A stretch of 64,000 nt of DNA. It comes from Polyangiaceae bacterium (GTDB lineage Bacteria; Myxococcota_A; Polyangia; Polyangiales; Polyangiaceae). Below, in pieces: positions 38,627 through 47,645 of this stretch; positions within the stretch are counted from its first letter, which is position 1, and the number at the start of each line of letters is the position of its first letter. Position numbers and translations under genes: made by a program. Location of the stretch: contig JAFGBI010000126.1 in NCBI GenBank assembly GCA_016933275.1, forward strand, positions 58,803-122,802. Direction: 5' to 3'. Below the pieces are notes generated by a model, which ran no database searches, was not told the DNA's origin, and saw nothing but the letters and a program-made list of their open reading frames with translations.

Positions 38627-39769
38627 TCAGCGTCCCCTCACCTGGAGCAGGAAGGATCCGGAAGCCCGTCGCCGACCGTTCACGCGGAGCTCCACCCTGT
38701 GCTCGCCGGCATAGTACCGGCGGGTGGTGAGGATGCGGAAGGTATGGCGCTTCTCGATCAGCACCCCTTCGCTTGGGGCGAGGGTGATCTGCCTCAGGCG
38801 ATAGACCTTGGGCAGCGAGCGGCCGCCGGCCCCAACGAAATGGATGGCGTAGTCGAGCGCGAGCTGCTGGGGCTCCGTCGAGCGCGAACGGAGCTCGCAG
38901 GAGAAGCGGATCCCCTCCCCGATGCGGATACGGGTGGGCTCGACGGCAAACCCTGAAACGCGTACCGCGGGGTGCATCGTGACGCCGAGCAGGGACCAGA
39001 CGCCGTCGTGGCTTGCGTTGGCCAGGGAGCGGGTCGCGCGCCGAACGATGGAGTCTCGCGCTGCACGTTCGGTGGTGTCGTCCACCGCGAGCCAGCGCTT
39101 CGCGACGTCGAGCACCAGCTCCGGGTGGTCCTTGGCGATGTCGGCGAGGTTGTTCGCGACCGAGCGCCGCACCATTTCGCTTGCGTCGTCGCGGAGTTCC
39201 TCGAGGAGCTCGAGGACGGGGCGGGGGTCGCGCTGGAGCTCCCGCAGGCGTTTTCCCCAGGGCAGGCGCGGTCGCGTGCCCTCTGACACGAGCCGGCGAA
39301 CACGGGGATCCGGATCCCTCACCCAGTCGCGCAGGCGTGCCAGGGTGCGATCGCGATCGCGCTCGAGGAACGGCCGAACGGCGAACTCGGCGGTGAAGAG
39401 CGGGGTGAGGAGACGCAGCGCCTCGAGCGAAGCCTCGAAGTGGTCGAGGCCGTAGCGCGCCACGAAATCGATCAGGGGCCAAGCCGCGAACCCTCGCGGG
39501 AGCTCTTCCGGCGCGACGTCGCGGGCGCGGCGCCCGAGGCGTACCAGGATCCCGAGGGCCTCCGGGTATTCGGTCGGCAAGTAGCGGGCGAGGGCGGCGA
39601 TGACGTGCTCGACCCGTGCCTTGAGCTCGAGGCCGGAGAGGCCGCTCATGGCGTCGGCCACGAACCCCGCTGCGTCGAAGCCCTCCCACACAGCCGCGAG
39701 ATTCTGGGCGATGAGCTGGATCGCCTCCCGGTCGAGCTGGTCCTTCAGAGCAGCAGGTCGCAGAGCCAC
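38627..39769 (-). CDS. DNA alkylation repair HEAT-repeat protein (AlkC-like)
   Basis: AlkC/AlkD proteins are HEAT-repeat glycosylases that remove alkylated bases such as 3-methyladenine. The 380-residue product is mostly helical repeats. It has the family-typical segment RVRRLVSEGTRPRLPWGKRL, followed by RSVANNLADIAKDHP, a HEAT hairpin pattern. The last 120 residues form a beta-rich extension (RIGEGIRFSCELRSRS, HFVGAGGRSLPKVYRL, RRYYAGEHRVELRVNG), resembling the Ig-like domain fused to some AlkC proteins. It ends in a TGA within tgatctac, similar to the edge of module C. The gene upstream on the same strand is the broken RCC1 lipoprotein gene. Confidence 0.87.
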   Translation of the reverse strand: MALRPAALKDQLDREAIQLIAQNLAAVWEGFDAAGFVADAMSGLSGLELKARVEHVIAALARYLPTEYPEALGILVRLGRRARDVAPEELPRGFAAWPLIDFVARYGLDHFEASLEALRLLTPLFTAEFAVRPFLERDRDRTLARLRDWVRDPDPRVRRLVSEGTRPRLPWGKRLRELQRDPRPVLELLEELRDDASEMVRRSVANNLADIAKDHPELVLDVAKRWLAVDDTTERAARDSIVRRATRSLANASHDGVWSLLGVTMHPAVRVSGFAVEPTRIRIGEGIRFSCELRSRSTEPQQLALDYAIHFVGAGGRSLPKVYRLRQITLAPSEGVLIEKRHTFRILTTRRYYAGEHRVELRVNGRRRASGSFLLQVRGR

Positions 39770-39856
39770 GTGGATCTCTTACCGCGAGCGCGCGGGCGCG
39801 CCAGGCGCCCATGCTCCCTGAGCCCCGTCGGCCCTCCGGTACCTGGGACGGGGGGC

Positions 39857-41326
39857 TCAGAACCGGAGATCCACCGGAGGCAGGGCATCCCCGAACTCCT
39901 GAGCCGAGCTGCGGTCCCTGCTATCACCCAGCCCGAGCTGCGCTTGATCGTTGAGGCCCCAGCACTTCAAGCTGTCGTCGTCGAGGAGGGCGCAGGTGGC
40001 GTCGGCGCCTGCCGCAATCGCAATGGCGGTTCGTCCGGTGCCGAGGGAGACGTAGGGGAGCGCGCTTCCCATCTCCCCGGGCTCGTCACCGCGGCGCTCG
40101 GTGTCACCGAGGCCGAGTTGGCCGAACTCGTTCTCGCCCCAGCATCTCACCCCGGAATTGTCCAGCAGGGCGCAGGTGTGGTGTTCTCCGACAGCGAGGG
40201 CTTGCGCGGTCCGTCCGGGGCCGAGGTCGACTGCAGGGAGGCCATCCCCCATCTCGTCGGGGTCGTTGCCACGATGCTCGGTGTCGCCGAGGCCGAGCTG
40301 TCCGTAGTTGCCCTGGCCCCAGCATTTCACCACCCCGTTCGCCCCGATCGCACAGCTATGGTAGTTGCCGAGCGCGATCGCGACGGGTTCGAACGTGCAG
40401 TCGGGGGCGCAGGCGTCGCCGCCGTCGAGGTTTCCGTCGTCGCACTGCTCCTCGCCGTTCCATTTGCCGTCTCCGCAGGCCGGCGTGACGCAGTCGGCGG
40501 TACCGTTTGACACCGCGCAGAGGCCCTCGCAGGTCGTCCTCTCGCTCGTTACCAGATCCGGCCCGCAACGGACCAGCACGTCATCGGTGCAGAACGTCTC
40601 GTCGGGTTCGAGATCTCTACAGCCTTCGGCCGCGGGGGTGCAGATGCCGGTCGAACGATTGCAGTACTCGTCTTCGCTGCAGCGCACGCGGTAGACTCAA
40701 CGACCCTCGCGGCAGAGGGTGGCGATCCGCTGGGCGGGCCCGGCGCAGCCGTAGGCGCCCACGAGGTTGCAGAGGCCGTAGGACTCGGGGCTCGCCACCC
40801 CTCCGGTGCCGGCCGTCTCGGGATTGCCCGCGGCTCCCGCGGACGCGACCTCAGCGACACCCGCGGCACCCGTGACACCAGGCGCCCCGGCGGTGCCCGC
40901 GGTGCCCGCGGTTCCAGCGGTGCCTGCGGTTCCAGCGGTGCCCGCGGTTCCAGTGGCTGGTCCGTTGGCGACGCCAGCTCCTGACCTGTCCGTGGCATTG
41001 GATCCGTTCGCGGCGCCCGCAGCGGTCACCGTGGGAGCCCCGGTCCCCGTTCCGGTCGTGTGACCGGTGGGATCGCCCGCTCCGCCCGACACCTCCACGC
41101 CCCCGAGGGGGCCTCGGGTTCCTGATGCTCCGGCCTCGGCTCGCGTCGTCCCCCCTTGCCCGACGCCGGCCCCGCCTCCCCCCCCATCGCCGCTGCGGCC
41201 TTGCCGAGCTGGGGGGAGGCAGGTGAGCGTCCGCGCGCAATCGTTGCGTGACGAGGGAGAGCAGCCGGCGTGGAGTGCCAGAGCCATACCGATCAGGCTC
41301 GGGATCGGGATTCTGGGCGGGTGCAT
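39857..41326 (-). pseudogene. RCC1-repeat Cys-rich lipoprotein gene interrupted by in-frame TGA
   Basis: Two segments in the same frame, 40697-41326 and 39857-40687, are split only by a TGA at 40697-40699 (context CREGR-stop-VYRVRC). Upstream: lipoprotein signal MHPPRIPIPSLIGMALALHAGC, an Ala/Gly/Thr linker with seven TAG triplets, then a Cys-rich segment. Downstream: more Cys motifs (CGDGKWNGEEQCDDGN, the DUF4215-type pattern) and three RCC1-like repeats (CWGQGNYGQLGLGD, CWGENEFGQLGLGD, CWGLNDQAQLGLGD). TGA from TGG (Trp) would be one transition. Options are a recent nonsense mutation, a sequencing error, or read-through. Without rescue the surface propeller is lost. Confidence 0.78.
40889..40960 (-). 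repeat. Coding 9-bp tandem repeat (Thr-Ala-Gly)
   Basis: Period-9 variants of gcggtgccc/gcggttcca encode about seven consecutive TAG triplets in the linker of the RCC1 lipoprotein. Copy number could vary by slippage without breaking the frame. Confidence 0.8.
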
Positions 41327-41496
41327 CGAGTTCGTTGTCGGTCCACGGCACCAAGCGGTTGCGTACGAATCGTCCTCGACCAAGCGCTCGGTTCGACCCC
41401 GGCGGGTCTCGATCTCGGCCGCGGCGAGAGACACCCCGCTCTCCCGCGAGGGTTCGCGATACCGCTATAGCGGAAGGAGGGTCTGTTGCCGGTAAG

Positions 41497-41541
41497 TTCC
41501 CAGCGGCGCTGTCGCTGTTGGTAACCGGATCGGTGCTCTAG
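41497..41541 (-). repeat. Truncated repeat module A
   Basis: On the minus strand ctagagcaccgatccggtta begins a match to the left third of module A that stops after the ccgctgggaac position. CTAG at 41538-41541 contains the stop codon of the AraC-family gene. Confidence 0.8.
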
Positions 41542-42536
41542 AGCGGCTTCACGGGGACGCAGAGATCCACGATCTGCTTGCCTTCCGGGTGCTGCTTCGG
41601 ATCGTTGCGATATAGCTCGTAGCTCGGTCGGTCATCGGCCTGGTATCCGCTCTCGGGCAGCCACCCCCCCATCACGGCGTCCCAGGCGGCGCCGTAGAGC
41701 TCCGGCAGGAGCTCGAAGCGGGCGACGGCGTATCTCCCGCCCGGCAGGCGGTTCTGCCCCACCTCGCCCGTAGCCTGCGTGCCGGGGGGCACGGTGATGC
41801 AGCAGTCGAGACGGAGCTTGCTCTCGTCGGTGACATCGGGATCGTCGTAGTAGACGCTGAGCGGGAGCGTGTCCGGGCCGAGCAGGCCGCGGGGTCCCGC
41901 GTACTTCATCAAGCTCGCAAACAGCTTGCCGAAGAGCTCGCTCTGGCCGGCGTAGGGGCCGATGTGGCGGACATAGAGGACGTCCATCGCCGGCAGGTCC
42001 TTCACTTCGACCGTGGCAAAAAGGTTCGGTTGGTTCGAGTTCTGGTTGGGCATCGTGATCCTCCAGTTTGGGGGGGTCCCGTGGAGGCCAGCATCCAACC
42101 ATTCCACCTCGATGGCATTCCCGAGCTTGCTGAGCGCTGTGCCGAACTTGCGATCCTCCATGCCGAGCCTGCTGTGGCTGCCGTTGCGCCATTCGGTGGG
42201 CGTCGCGGCGAAGGCCTCGCGGAAGGCGCGGGAGAACGCGGCCGAGTTGCCGTAGCCGCAGTCGAGCGCGATCTCAGTGATCGAGGTGTTCGGCTCCTGA
42301 GCGAGGCGGTAGGCAGCTCGTTCGACCCGCAGTCGTTGCACATGCTGGCGCAGGGGTTCCCCGACCAGCGCGCGGAAGATGCGGTGGAAATGGTAGGGCG
42401 AGAAGCAGGCGACCTGGGCGAGCCGTTCCATGGTGAGATCCTCGGCCAGGTTCGCCTGGATGAAGTCTATCACCCGGTTGATCCGCGCGACGTACTCGGC
42501 GCGATGGGCCGGTCCGTCCCTTCCGTTCAGGCTCAT
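41538..42536 (-). CDS. AraC-family regulator with GyrI-like effector domain
   Basis: The 332-residue product has an N-terminal AraC DNA-binding domain: two helix-turn-helices, with LAQVACFSPYHFHRIFRALVGE spanning the first and ITEIALDCGYGNSAAFSRAFREAF spanning the second. A GyrI/SbmC-like domain follows (about 165-332, FATVEVKDLPAMDVLYVRHIGPY onward), which binds small hydrophobic ligands in Rob and BmrR relatives. Such proteins usually activate efflux or detoxification genes. Its start faces the FAD oxidoreductase gene across a 480-bp gap, making that operon a candidate target. The TAG stop is provided by a truncated repeat. Confidence 0.93.
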   Translation of the reverse strand: MSLNGRDGPAHRAEYVARINRVIDFIQANLAEDLTMERLAQVACFSPYHFHRIFRALVGEPLRQHVQRLRVERAAYRLAQEPNTSITEIALDCGYGNSAAFSRAFREAFAATPTEWRNGSHSRLGMEDRKFGTALSKLGNAIEVEWLDAGLHGTPPNWRITMPNQNSNQPNLFATVEVKDLPAMDVLYVRHIGPYAGQSELFGKLFASLMKYAGPRGLLGPDTLPLSVYYDDPDVTDESKLRLDCCITVPPGTQATGEVGQNRLPGGRYAVARFELLPELYGAAWDAVMGGWLPESGYQADDRPSYELYRNDPKQHPEGKQIVDLCVPVKPL

Positions 42537-43015
42537 GCCGAGAGGTCATCACGCCAGGGTGTCCGGCGCAAGGACGGTTGCGGCCCGGAGGAGCTCGGGA
42601 TCGCGCATCCCCTGTCGGGCGGGGACAACGGTGGCATCCTCGAGCCGTCGGTGGCCGGTCGGACCCCCATGCTCGGCGTTGGCATCCGGCACGATCCCCT
42701 CGCGGTCAGGACGCCCAAAGCGGGTCTACTGGGCCTCGACGGGCGGTCGACACTCCGCCTCATTGTCCACCATCGGGGCGCCCGCGTTCGGCGTTGCCCC
42801 GGGCGGGGGGCGGGGAAGCTTCGTCCATGACGGCCATGGATGATGCAACGACTCTGCGTGCGCCCGCGTGACCAAGGCGGCGCGAATGCGGGCGGTGCGC
42901 TCGGGGGGGCCGGCGTCGCAAAATACTCAACGATTATGAAAATGTAGTCGTCCAATTGACGCGCCGTGGTGGCTTGCCTAGGACCCACGGCGCAACGCTC
43001 CTTGGAGGGACGAAC
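42537..43015. other. Divergent control region, AT-rich patch
   Basis: No gene is seen. The stretch 42917-42954 (aaaatactcaacgattatg region) is strikingly A/T-rich against the surroundings and is the likely promoter/operator zone for the rightward FAD oxidoreductase operon. No consensus boxes could be fixed. Confidence 0.45.
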
Positions 43016-44707
43016 GTGACGCGCAGAACGTCGAAGGATTACTTCTACACCCCGGAAACACCCCGAACCGGAGGGCCGCCGTACCTGACGGAGGCCTCGC
43101 CAGCGAGCGCGCGGTACCAGCGACCCGAGAGGCTCCTCGCGAATCCCGACGCCATCGTGATAGGCTCGGGGATCGGTGGCATGGGCATCGCCTCCATCCT
43201 CGCCCAGAAGAAAGGATGGAAGGTCCTCTTGCTCGAGGCTTGCAAGACCCCGGGTGGTTCTACGCGATGCCGGGAGCTCGATGGTTTCGAGTTTCCATTG
43301 GGGATCGATTCGATCGGTGACATGGATCCCACGGTGGGACGAGGCCTCTATCGCCCCAGCGTCGATTTCCTGACCGGCGGGCGGTTGGAGTGGGCGAAGA
43401 TGCCCGACCTGCACGAGATCTGCACCTTCGGGGAGGACAAGTACGAGTGGTTCTCGTCTCCCGAGAAGAACATCGAGTGGGTCGAGCGCCGCTTCCCCGG
43501 GGAGGGCGACGTGCGCGGATACTACGATCTCGAGCACCGCGTCGAGTGGTGGGCCTGGGCCTGGGCGGTGACCAAGCTCTTCCCTCTCTGGGTTCCCGAG
43601 GGAATGCGCGAGGTGTTCTACCAGGCATTCGGCGGCGCCTGGCGCGAGTACATGGGGCGCCGGGTCACCGAGGTCTTCACCGATACCCTCGGGTACTCGC
43701 CGAAGCTCGCTTCGGTCTTCTCGTACATGTACGGCAATCACGGTCGCACGCCGAAGCACGCGCCCTTCGCGTTCCACGCCGTCAACCTGTTCCACTATCG
43801 ATACGGCGCCTACTACCCCGTGGGCGGGCCCGGGCAGATCGCGGAGTGCATCATCCCGATCGTGGAGCAGGCCGGTGGCCAGCTCGCCGTCGACTGTCGG
43901 GTGAAGCGGATCCTCGTGGAGCAGGACACGGCGGTGGGCGTCGAGATCGAGACCGGCGAGACGATTCGGGCGCCGCTCGTGATCAGCGACGCCTCGGCCT
44001 ACACCACCTGGATGGACTTGGTGGACCCAGCGGTGTCGGAGCGGCTCGGCTACGCGGAGAAGTTCCGGGATATCCGCCCTAGCCCTGGCCACGTCTACCT
44101 CTTCCTCGGTTACGACGAGGCCATCGATTTGCCCAAGCAGATCTTCTGGCACATGCCGACCTACCCGGGGATCCCGCAGTACGACCTCGACGCGGCCGAC
44201 GATCACTACAAGAAGGACATGGCCTTGGAGGGCATGGGGGGATATCTCCTGTGTCCCTCGGCGCGGGATCCGGTGCATTCGCAGCGCTATCCGAACAAGT
44301 CGACGGTGGTCGTACTGGCCGAAGCGCCCTACGCCTGGGTCGAGAAGAGCCGCCAGGACCTGGAGTTCAAGCAGAGCCTCGAGGCGAGATTGGCCGACAA
44401 CCTCGAGCAGATCGCGTTCTTCAACGTCCCGCAGATCCAGGGAAAGACCCCCGTCGTGCGGCGTGCCGGCGTCTCGACGGGGTGCAACCCCTTCGCCTGG
44501 GAGGCCTGCTCCCTCGGGCTGGAGCCGAGCGGTGATCGCTTCGTCAAGCACACGCATTGGCTCACGCCCAAGACCAAGATCAAGAACCTCTATCTCACCG
44601 GGCAGGACGCCTTCTCGGCCGGCTTCGCGGGGTCGATGTTGTCCTCCCGGATCTGTTACAGCGCGCTCACCAACAACTGGTTCCACCTGCTGCAGAAGTC
44701 CCCGTAG
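43016..44707 (+). CDS. FAD-dependent oxidoreductase, carotenoid isomerase / retinol saturase-like
   Basis: GTG at 43016 follows GGAGGG six bases upstream. The 563-residue product has the dinucleotide fold near the N-terminus (AIVIGSGIGGMGIASILAQ, then LLLEACKTPGGSTR) and the GYxFPLGxD-like continuation (GFEFPLGIDSIGD) of the phytoene desaturase/CrtISO/RetSat group. The C-terminal FAD signature NLYLTGQDAFSAGFAGSM is present. Such enzymes saturate, desaturate or isomerise conjugated polyenes. No other carotenoid gene is nearby. The DUF362 ferredoxin gene begins one base after the stop, so electrons may be passed between the two proteins. The substrate is not assigned. Confidence 0.87.
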   Translation: MTRRTSKDYFYTPETPRTGGPPYLTEASPASARYQRPERLLANPDAIVIGSGIGGMGIASILAQKKGWKVLLLEACKTPGGSTRCRELDGFEFPLGIDSIGDMDPTVGRGLYRPSVDFLTGGRLEWAKMPDLHEICTFGEDKYEWFSSPEKNIEWVERRFPGEGDVRGYYDLEHRVEWWAWAWAVTKLFPLWVPEGMREVFYQAFGGAWREYMGRRVTEVFTDTLGYSPKLASVFSYMYGNHGRTPKHAPFAFHAVNLFHYRYGAYYPVGGPGQIAECIIPIVEQAGGQLAVDCRVKRILVEQDTAVGVEIETGETIRAPLVISDASAYTTWMDLVDPAVSERLGYAEKFRDIRPSPGHVYLFLGYDEAIDLPKQIFWHMPTYPGIPQYDLDAADDHYKKDMALEGMGGYLLCPSARDPVHSQRYPNKSTVVVLAEAPYAWVEKSRQDLEFKQSLEARLADNLEQIAFFNVPQIQGKTPVVRRAGVSTGCNPFAWEACSLGLEPSGDRFVKHTHWLTPKTKIKNLYLTGQDAFSAGFAGSMLSSRICYSALTNNWFHLLQKSP

Positions 44708-44708
44708 G

Positions 44709-45779
44709 ATGAGCCAGGTATTCCTGAGGCGAGTCTCCGCCGCCGAGCCCCCGGAGATCTGGGCGGAGGCCGTGGGGAGCGTGCTCCGCGCCGCGGATCC
44801 GTCGTCTTTCATCGGCAATAGCGACCTCGTGGCCGTCAAGCTCCACGTCGGCGAGCCCGGGGTCAAGACCCATCTGCCTCCCGAGGTCGCGGCCGAAGTG
44901 GTCCGCTACGTTCGGCAGCGAGGGGCGCGGCCCTTCCTCACGGACACGGCAGTGCTGTATACCGGGCCGCGCTCGACCGGGGTTGGTCACGCCGAGGTGG
45001 CGGTGAAGCATGGATTCACCTGCGACCGCACGGGGGCTGTGTTCCTGCCAGCGGATGGGTTGGTCGGGAACGTCGAGGTGGCGGTCCCGATCCAAGGTCA
45101 GCATTTCCGGTCGGTCCGGATCGCGCGAGCGATCGCGGATGCCCACGCCATGGTGGTCCTGTCCCATGCTACGGGTCATCTCGCCTCGGGCTTCGGGGCT
45201 ACCCTCAAGAACCTGGGGATGGGATGCGCTTCGCGCAAAGGAAAGCTCGCGCAGCACAGCGACACCAAGCCCTTCGTCAAGAAGGCGCGGTGTCAGGCCT
45301 GCGGAGCGTGCATTGCGTCGTGCCCCGAGCACGCGCTCACCGCGGGGGAGGGTGGCGAGGCCGTACTCGACGAGGCGCGCTGTATCGGATGTGGAGAGTG
45401 CATCGCGCAATGTCGATACGGCGCCATTGGGTTCCGCTGGGATTCGGCTTCGGCGAAATTGCAGGAGAAGATGGCGGAGCATGCGCTCGGTGCGGTTCGC
45501 GTGGTCGAGGGCCGCGTCGTCTACCTGCTCGGTATCGTCTCGCTGACCAAGGACTGCGACTGCCTCGCGCCGGGCTCGCCGATCGTCGCTCGGGACGTCG
45601 GTTTCGCCGCGTCGTTGGACCCGGTCGCGCTCGACCAGGCCGCGATGGATCTCGTCGCCGAGAACGAAGGGAAGCGCCTCGACGAGCTCGCCTACCCGGG
45701 ATCCGACGGGACCGTCCAGCTCGCGCACGCAGAGCGACTCGGGCTGGGGACTCGTCGCTACACCCTCGCAGAGCTCTGA
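44709..45779 (+). CDS. DUF362 protein with two [4Fe-4S] ferredoxin clusters
   Basis: ATG at 44709 begins one base after the preceding stop, so the pair is translationally coupled. The 356-residue product has an N-terminal DUF362 domain (VAVKLHVGEPG, ALTDTAVLY-like segment, VLSHATGHLASGFGATLKNLGMGCASR) and two ferredoxin motifs near residues 195-240: CQACGACIASCPEHAL and CIGCGECIAQCRYGAI. The remaining C-terminal part has a Cys pair, CDC, in SLTKDCDCLAPGSP. DUF362 proteins are iron-sulfur proteins of uncertain chemistry. Here a role as reductant for the flavoenzyme is a reasonable inference. Confidence 0.9.
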   Translation: MSQVFLRRVSAAEPPEIWAEAVGSVLRAADPSSFIGNSDLVAVKLHVGEPGVKTHLPPEVAAEVVRYVRQRGARPFLTDTAVLYTGPRSTGVGHAEVAVKHGFTCDRTGAVFLPADGLVGNVEVAVPIQGQHFRSVRIARAIADAHAMVVLSHATGHLASGFGATLKNLGMGCASRKGKLAQHSDTKPFVKKARCQACGACIASCPEHALTAGEGGEAVLDEARCIGCGECIAQCRYGAIGFRWDSASAKLQEKMAEHALGAVRVVEGRVVYLLGIVSLTKDCDCLAPGSPIVARDVGFAASLDPVALDQAAMDLVAENEGKRLDELAYPGSDGTVQLAHAERLGLGTRRYTLAEL

Positions 45780-45987
45780 GCCCGCCAGCGGTGGGGGTCG
45801 ATCGCGGTCCCCGGTCGCGGTTTCGTCGACTCCGAGCGTCGCCCCGGTACCGAGGAGCAGGCCTCCTGCGGCCGGTCCCGTGGCGACGATCGAGGCCTCG
45901 TTTGTCGAGGCGGCGCTTCACGAGACACGGGGCCCCCAGTTGCGAACCGAGATGGGCTGCGCGGTCACGGTGCGCTCGAGGCTCGAA

Positions 45988-46506
45988 TCAGAAGAGGATG
46001 AGATCCTTCGGGTCGTCCCCGGCGCTCGCGTTGGCGTAGTCGATGGCGCCGAGGTCGAACTGGCCCACGAGCGCAACCAGCACCTCCCCTTTGAGACTCC
46101 GGAAGGAGTACTGGAACTGCTCGCTCGAAGCGGTCGCCTGTCCACTGAACGCACCGGCGGCGGCGGCGGAGGGCAACCCCGCCTGCACCTTCAAGCCGAA
46201 CCGAGCGAGGCGGGTCTTCAGCTTCCCCATGAGCTGATTGGTCAGCTCCCGCACCCAGTCGGCGGTGCCGTGGGTCGTGCCGCCATGCTCCCCGCTGGTG
46301 GCGGTCGCGAGGTCGCGGGTGACGGAGAGGGTCATCCTCCCGCTGAAGCCAGGGCTCCGGAAATCGATGAGGCCCGTCAGCATCGACGTCGGGTCGGCGG
46401 TGCTGCTCCCGCTGCCACTCGCTTGGGGCGCTACGGCCACGCCATAGGAGCCGAGGAGCTCAACGGTGGACGCCTTGACTATGAGATGAAGATGCTCGGC
46501 ACTCAT
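45988..46506 (-). CDS. CheX-like protein (1)
   Basis: The 172-residue product has the CheC/CheX-type signature helix DWVRELTNQLMGKLKTRL, in which Glu and Asn, three residues apart, are the pair that dephosphorylates CheY-P in this family. It ends DDPKDLILF. It diverges from the receiver gene (46717) across 210 bp. The second CheX-like protein at 47109 shares the same signature and a similar acidic/aromatic end (DEAIFF), so the two look like paralogues. It is a candidate phosphatase for the receiver or kinase nearby. Confidence 0.78.
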   Translation of the reverse strand: MSAEHLHLIVKASTVELLGSYGVAVAPQASGSGSSTADPTSMLTGLIDFRSPGFSGRMTLSVTRDLATATSGEHGGTTHGTADWVRELTNQLMGKLKTRLARFGLKVQAGLPSAAAAGAFSGQATASSEQFQYSFRSLKGEVLVALVGQFDLGAIDYANASAGDDPKDLILF

Positions 46507-46716
46507 CCGGCGCGGTCTTCTATTCTTCTGGGCTTTGGTGCCGCGAACGGCGGGTGTATTCTAGCCGAACCAACACGAACTGCCACAGCGTCGCCCTCCG
46601 GGCTCTTCAGATCGTGTGCCGCTTGCCGTTTGGCAGAATGAACGACGATCGAAGGCCATGGATCCAATGTGCATGGATGTGCGACGCGGCGCCAAGAGCC
46701 CTGAAGCGGAGGGAAG

Positions 46717-47106
46717 GTGAGTCGAATACTTGTGGTCGAAGACTCCGAAACAGTTCGGGATCACGTCCGAAGGGCGGTGGAGCCGCTGGGCCACACGATC
46801 GTGGAGGCGGCGGATGGGGTGGAAGGGTTGAAGGCCCTGAGCGGAAACGCGGACGCCATCGACGCCATCGTCCTCGACGTCAACATGCCCCGCATGAGCG
46901 GCATCGACATGCTGGAGCGGATCCATCGGGACGGCAAGTTGCGGCCCACACTGGTCCTCACCAGTGAGGCGGACCCGTCGCTCATCGAGCGGGCAAAGGC
47001 TGCTGGTGCCAAGGGATGGCTCCTCAAGCCGATCAAGCCGCAACTCCTGGCGTCGGCGATCGAGCGGATCCTGAGGGACGCGTCCGTGACTGGGAGGAAG
47101 GAGTAG
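46717..47106 (+). CDS. Stand-alone response regulator receiver (CheY-like)
   Basis: GTG start with GAGGGAAG just upstream. The 129-residue product is a single receiver domain: acidic pair in VVEDSE, phospho-acceptor Asp in IVLDVNMP, Thr/Ser in LVLTSEA and Lys in WLLKPIKP. There is no output domain, so like CheY it must act by binding a partner. The CheX-like gene begins three bases after its stop, and the kinase gene converges from the other side. It probably accepts phosphate from the FIST-HPt kinase. Confidence 0.95.
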   Translation: MSRILVVEDSETVRDHVRRAVEPLGHTIVEAADGVEGLKALSGNADAIDAIVLDVNMPRMSGIDMLERIHRDGKLRPTLVLTSEADPSLIERAKAAGAKGWLLKPIKPQLLASAIERILRDASVTGRKE

Positions 47107-47108
47107 CC

Positions 47109-47630
47109 ATGTTTGGCACGAACGTATCCGTGGGCGGCGCCATGAGAGCCATGGCCGCCACGGCCTGCGAGGAGCTCTTCGCGGCCTACGGAGTCTCCCT
47201 GAGGGTGAGCTCTGACAGCAATCGGCCCTTCGACCAGATCGTCCTCTGTGGGGTCCTGGGCTTCACCGGCTCGCAACTGCGGGGCTCGGTGCTGCTGGCT
47301 GGTACCGAGGGCCCGTTCGCGGTGTCTCGCCCGGCCCAGGGGCAGGTCCGCGATTGGGTGGGGGAGCTTACCAACCAGCTCGTGGGGCGTCTCAAGAATC
47401 GACTCCGCGAGCGCGGCGCCGAGATCGCGCCAAGTACGCCCGTGGTCCTACAGGGCGAGCACATCGCTCCCCTCCCACGGCACCTGCTGATTCCTCTGAT
47501 GTTCGACTGTGACCAGGGTGTGGTTCTGGTTTGGGTGCACGTCGAAACCACACCGGGGTTCGAGCTGATGCCCGCGGCCGACGGGCGAGAGGATGCGGGG
47601 ACACCGCGCGATGAGGCGATCTTCTTCTGA
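47109..47630 (+). CDS. CheX-like protein (2), coupled to the receiver gene
   Basis: ATG at 47109, three bases after the receiver stop. The 173-residue product has the CheX-type helix DWVGELTNQLVGRLKNRLRERG with the paired Glu and Asn expected for phosphatase action, a beta-sheet region on either side, and a C-terminal DEAIFF. It is most probably a CheY-P phosphatase for the receiver encoded just before it. It ends 15 bases before the convergent kinase gene. Confidence 0.82.
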   Translation: MFGTNVSVGGAMRAMAATACEELFAAYGVSLRVSSDSNRPFDQIVLCGVLGFTGSQLRGSVLLAGTEGPFAVSRPAQGQVRDWVGELTNQLVGRLKNRLRERGAEIAPSTPVVLQGEHIAPLPRHLLIPLMFDCDQGVVLVWVHVETTPGFELMPAADGREDAGTPRDEAIFF

Positions 47631-47645
47631 CGAGCGACGGGGCGG

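Noticed and set aside
42533..44866. 777-codon minus-strand open frame opposite the FAD oxidoreductase
   Set aside because: Antisense shadow of a well-supported gene, with no recognisable domain and spanning an intergenic region.
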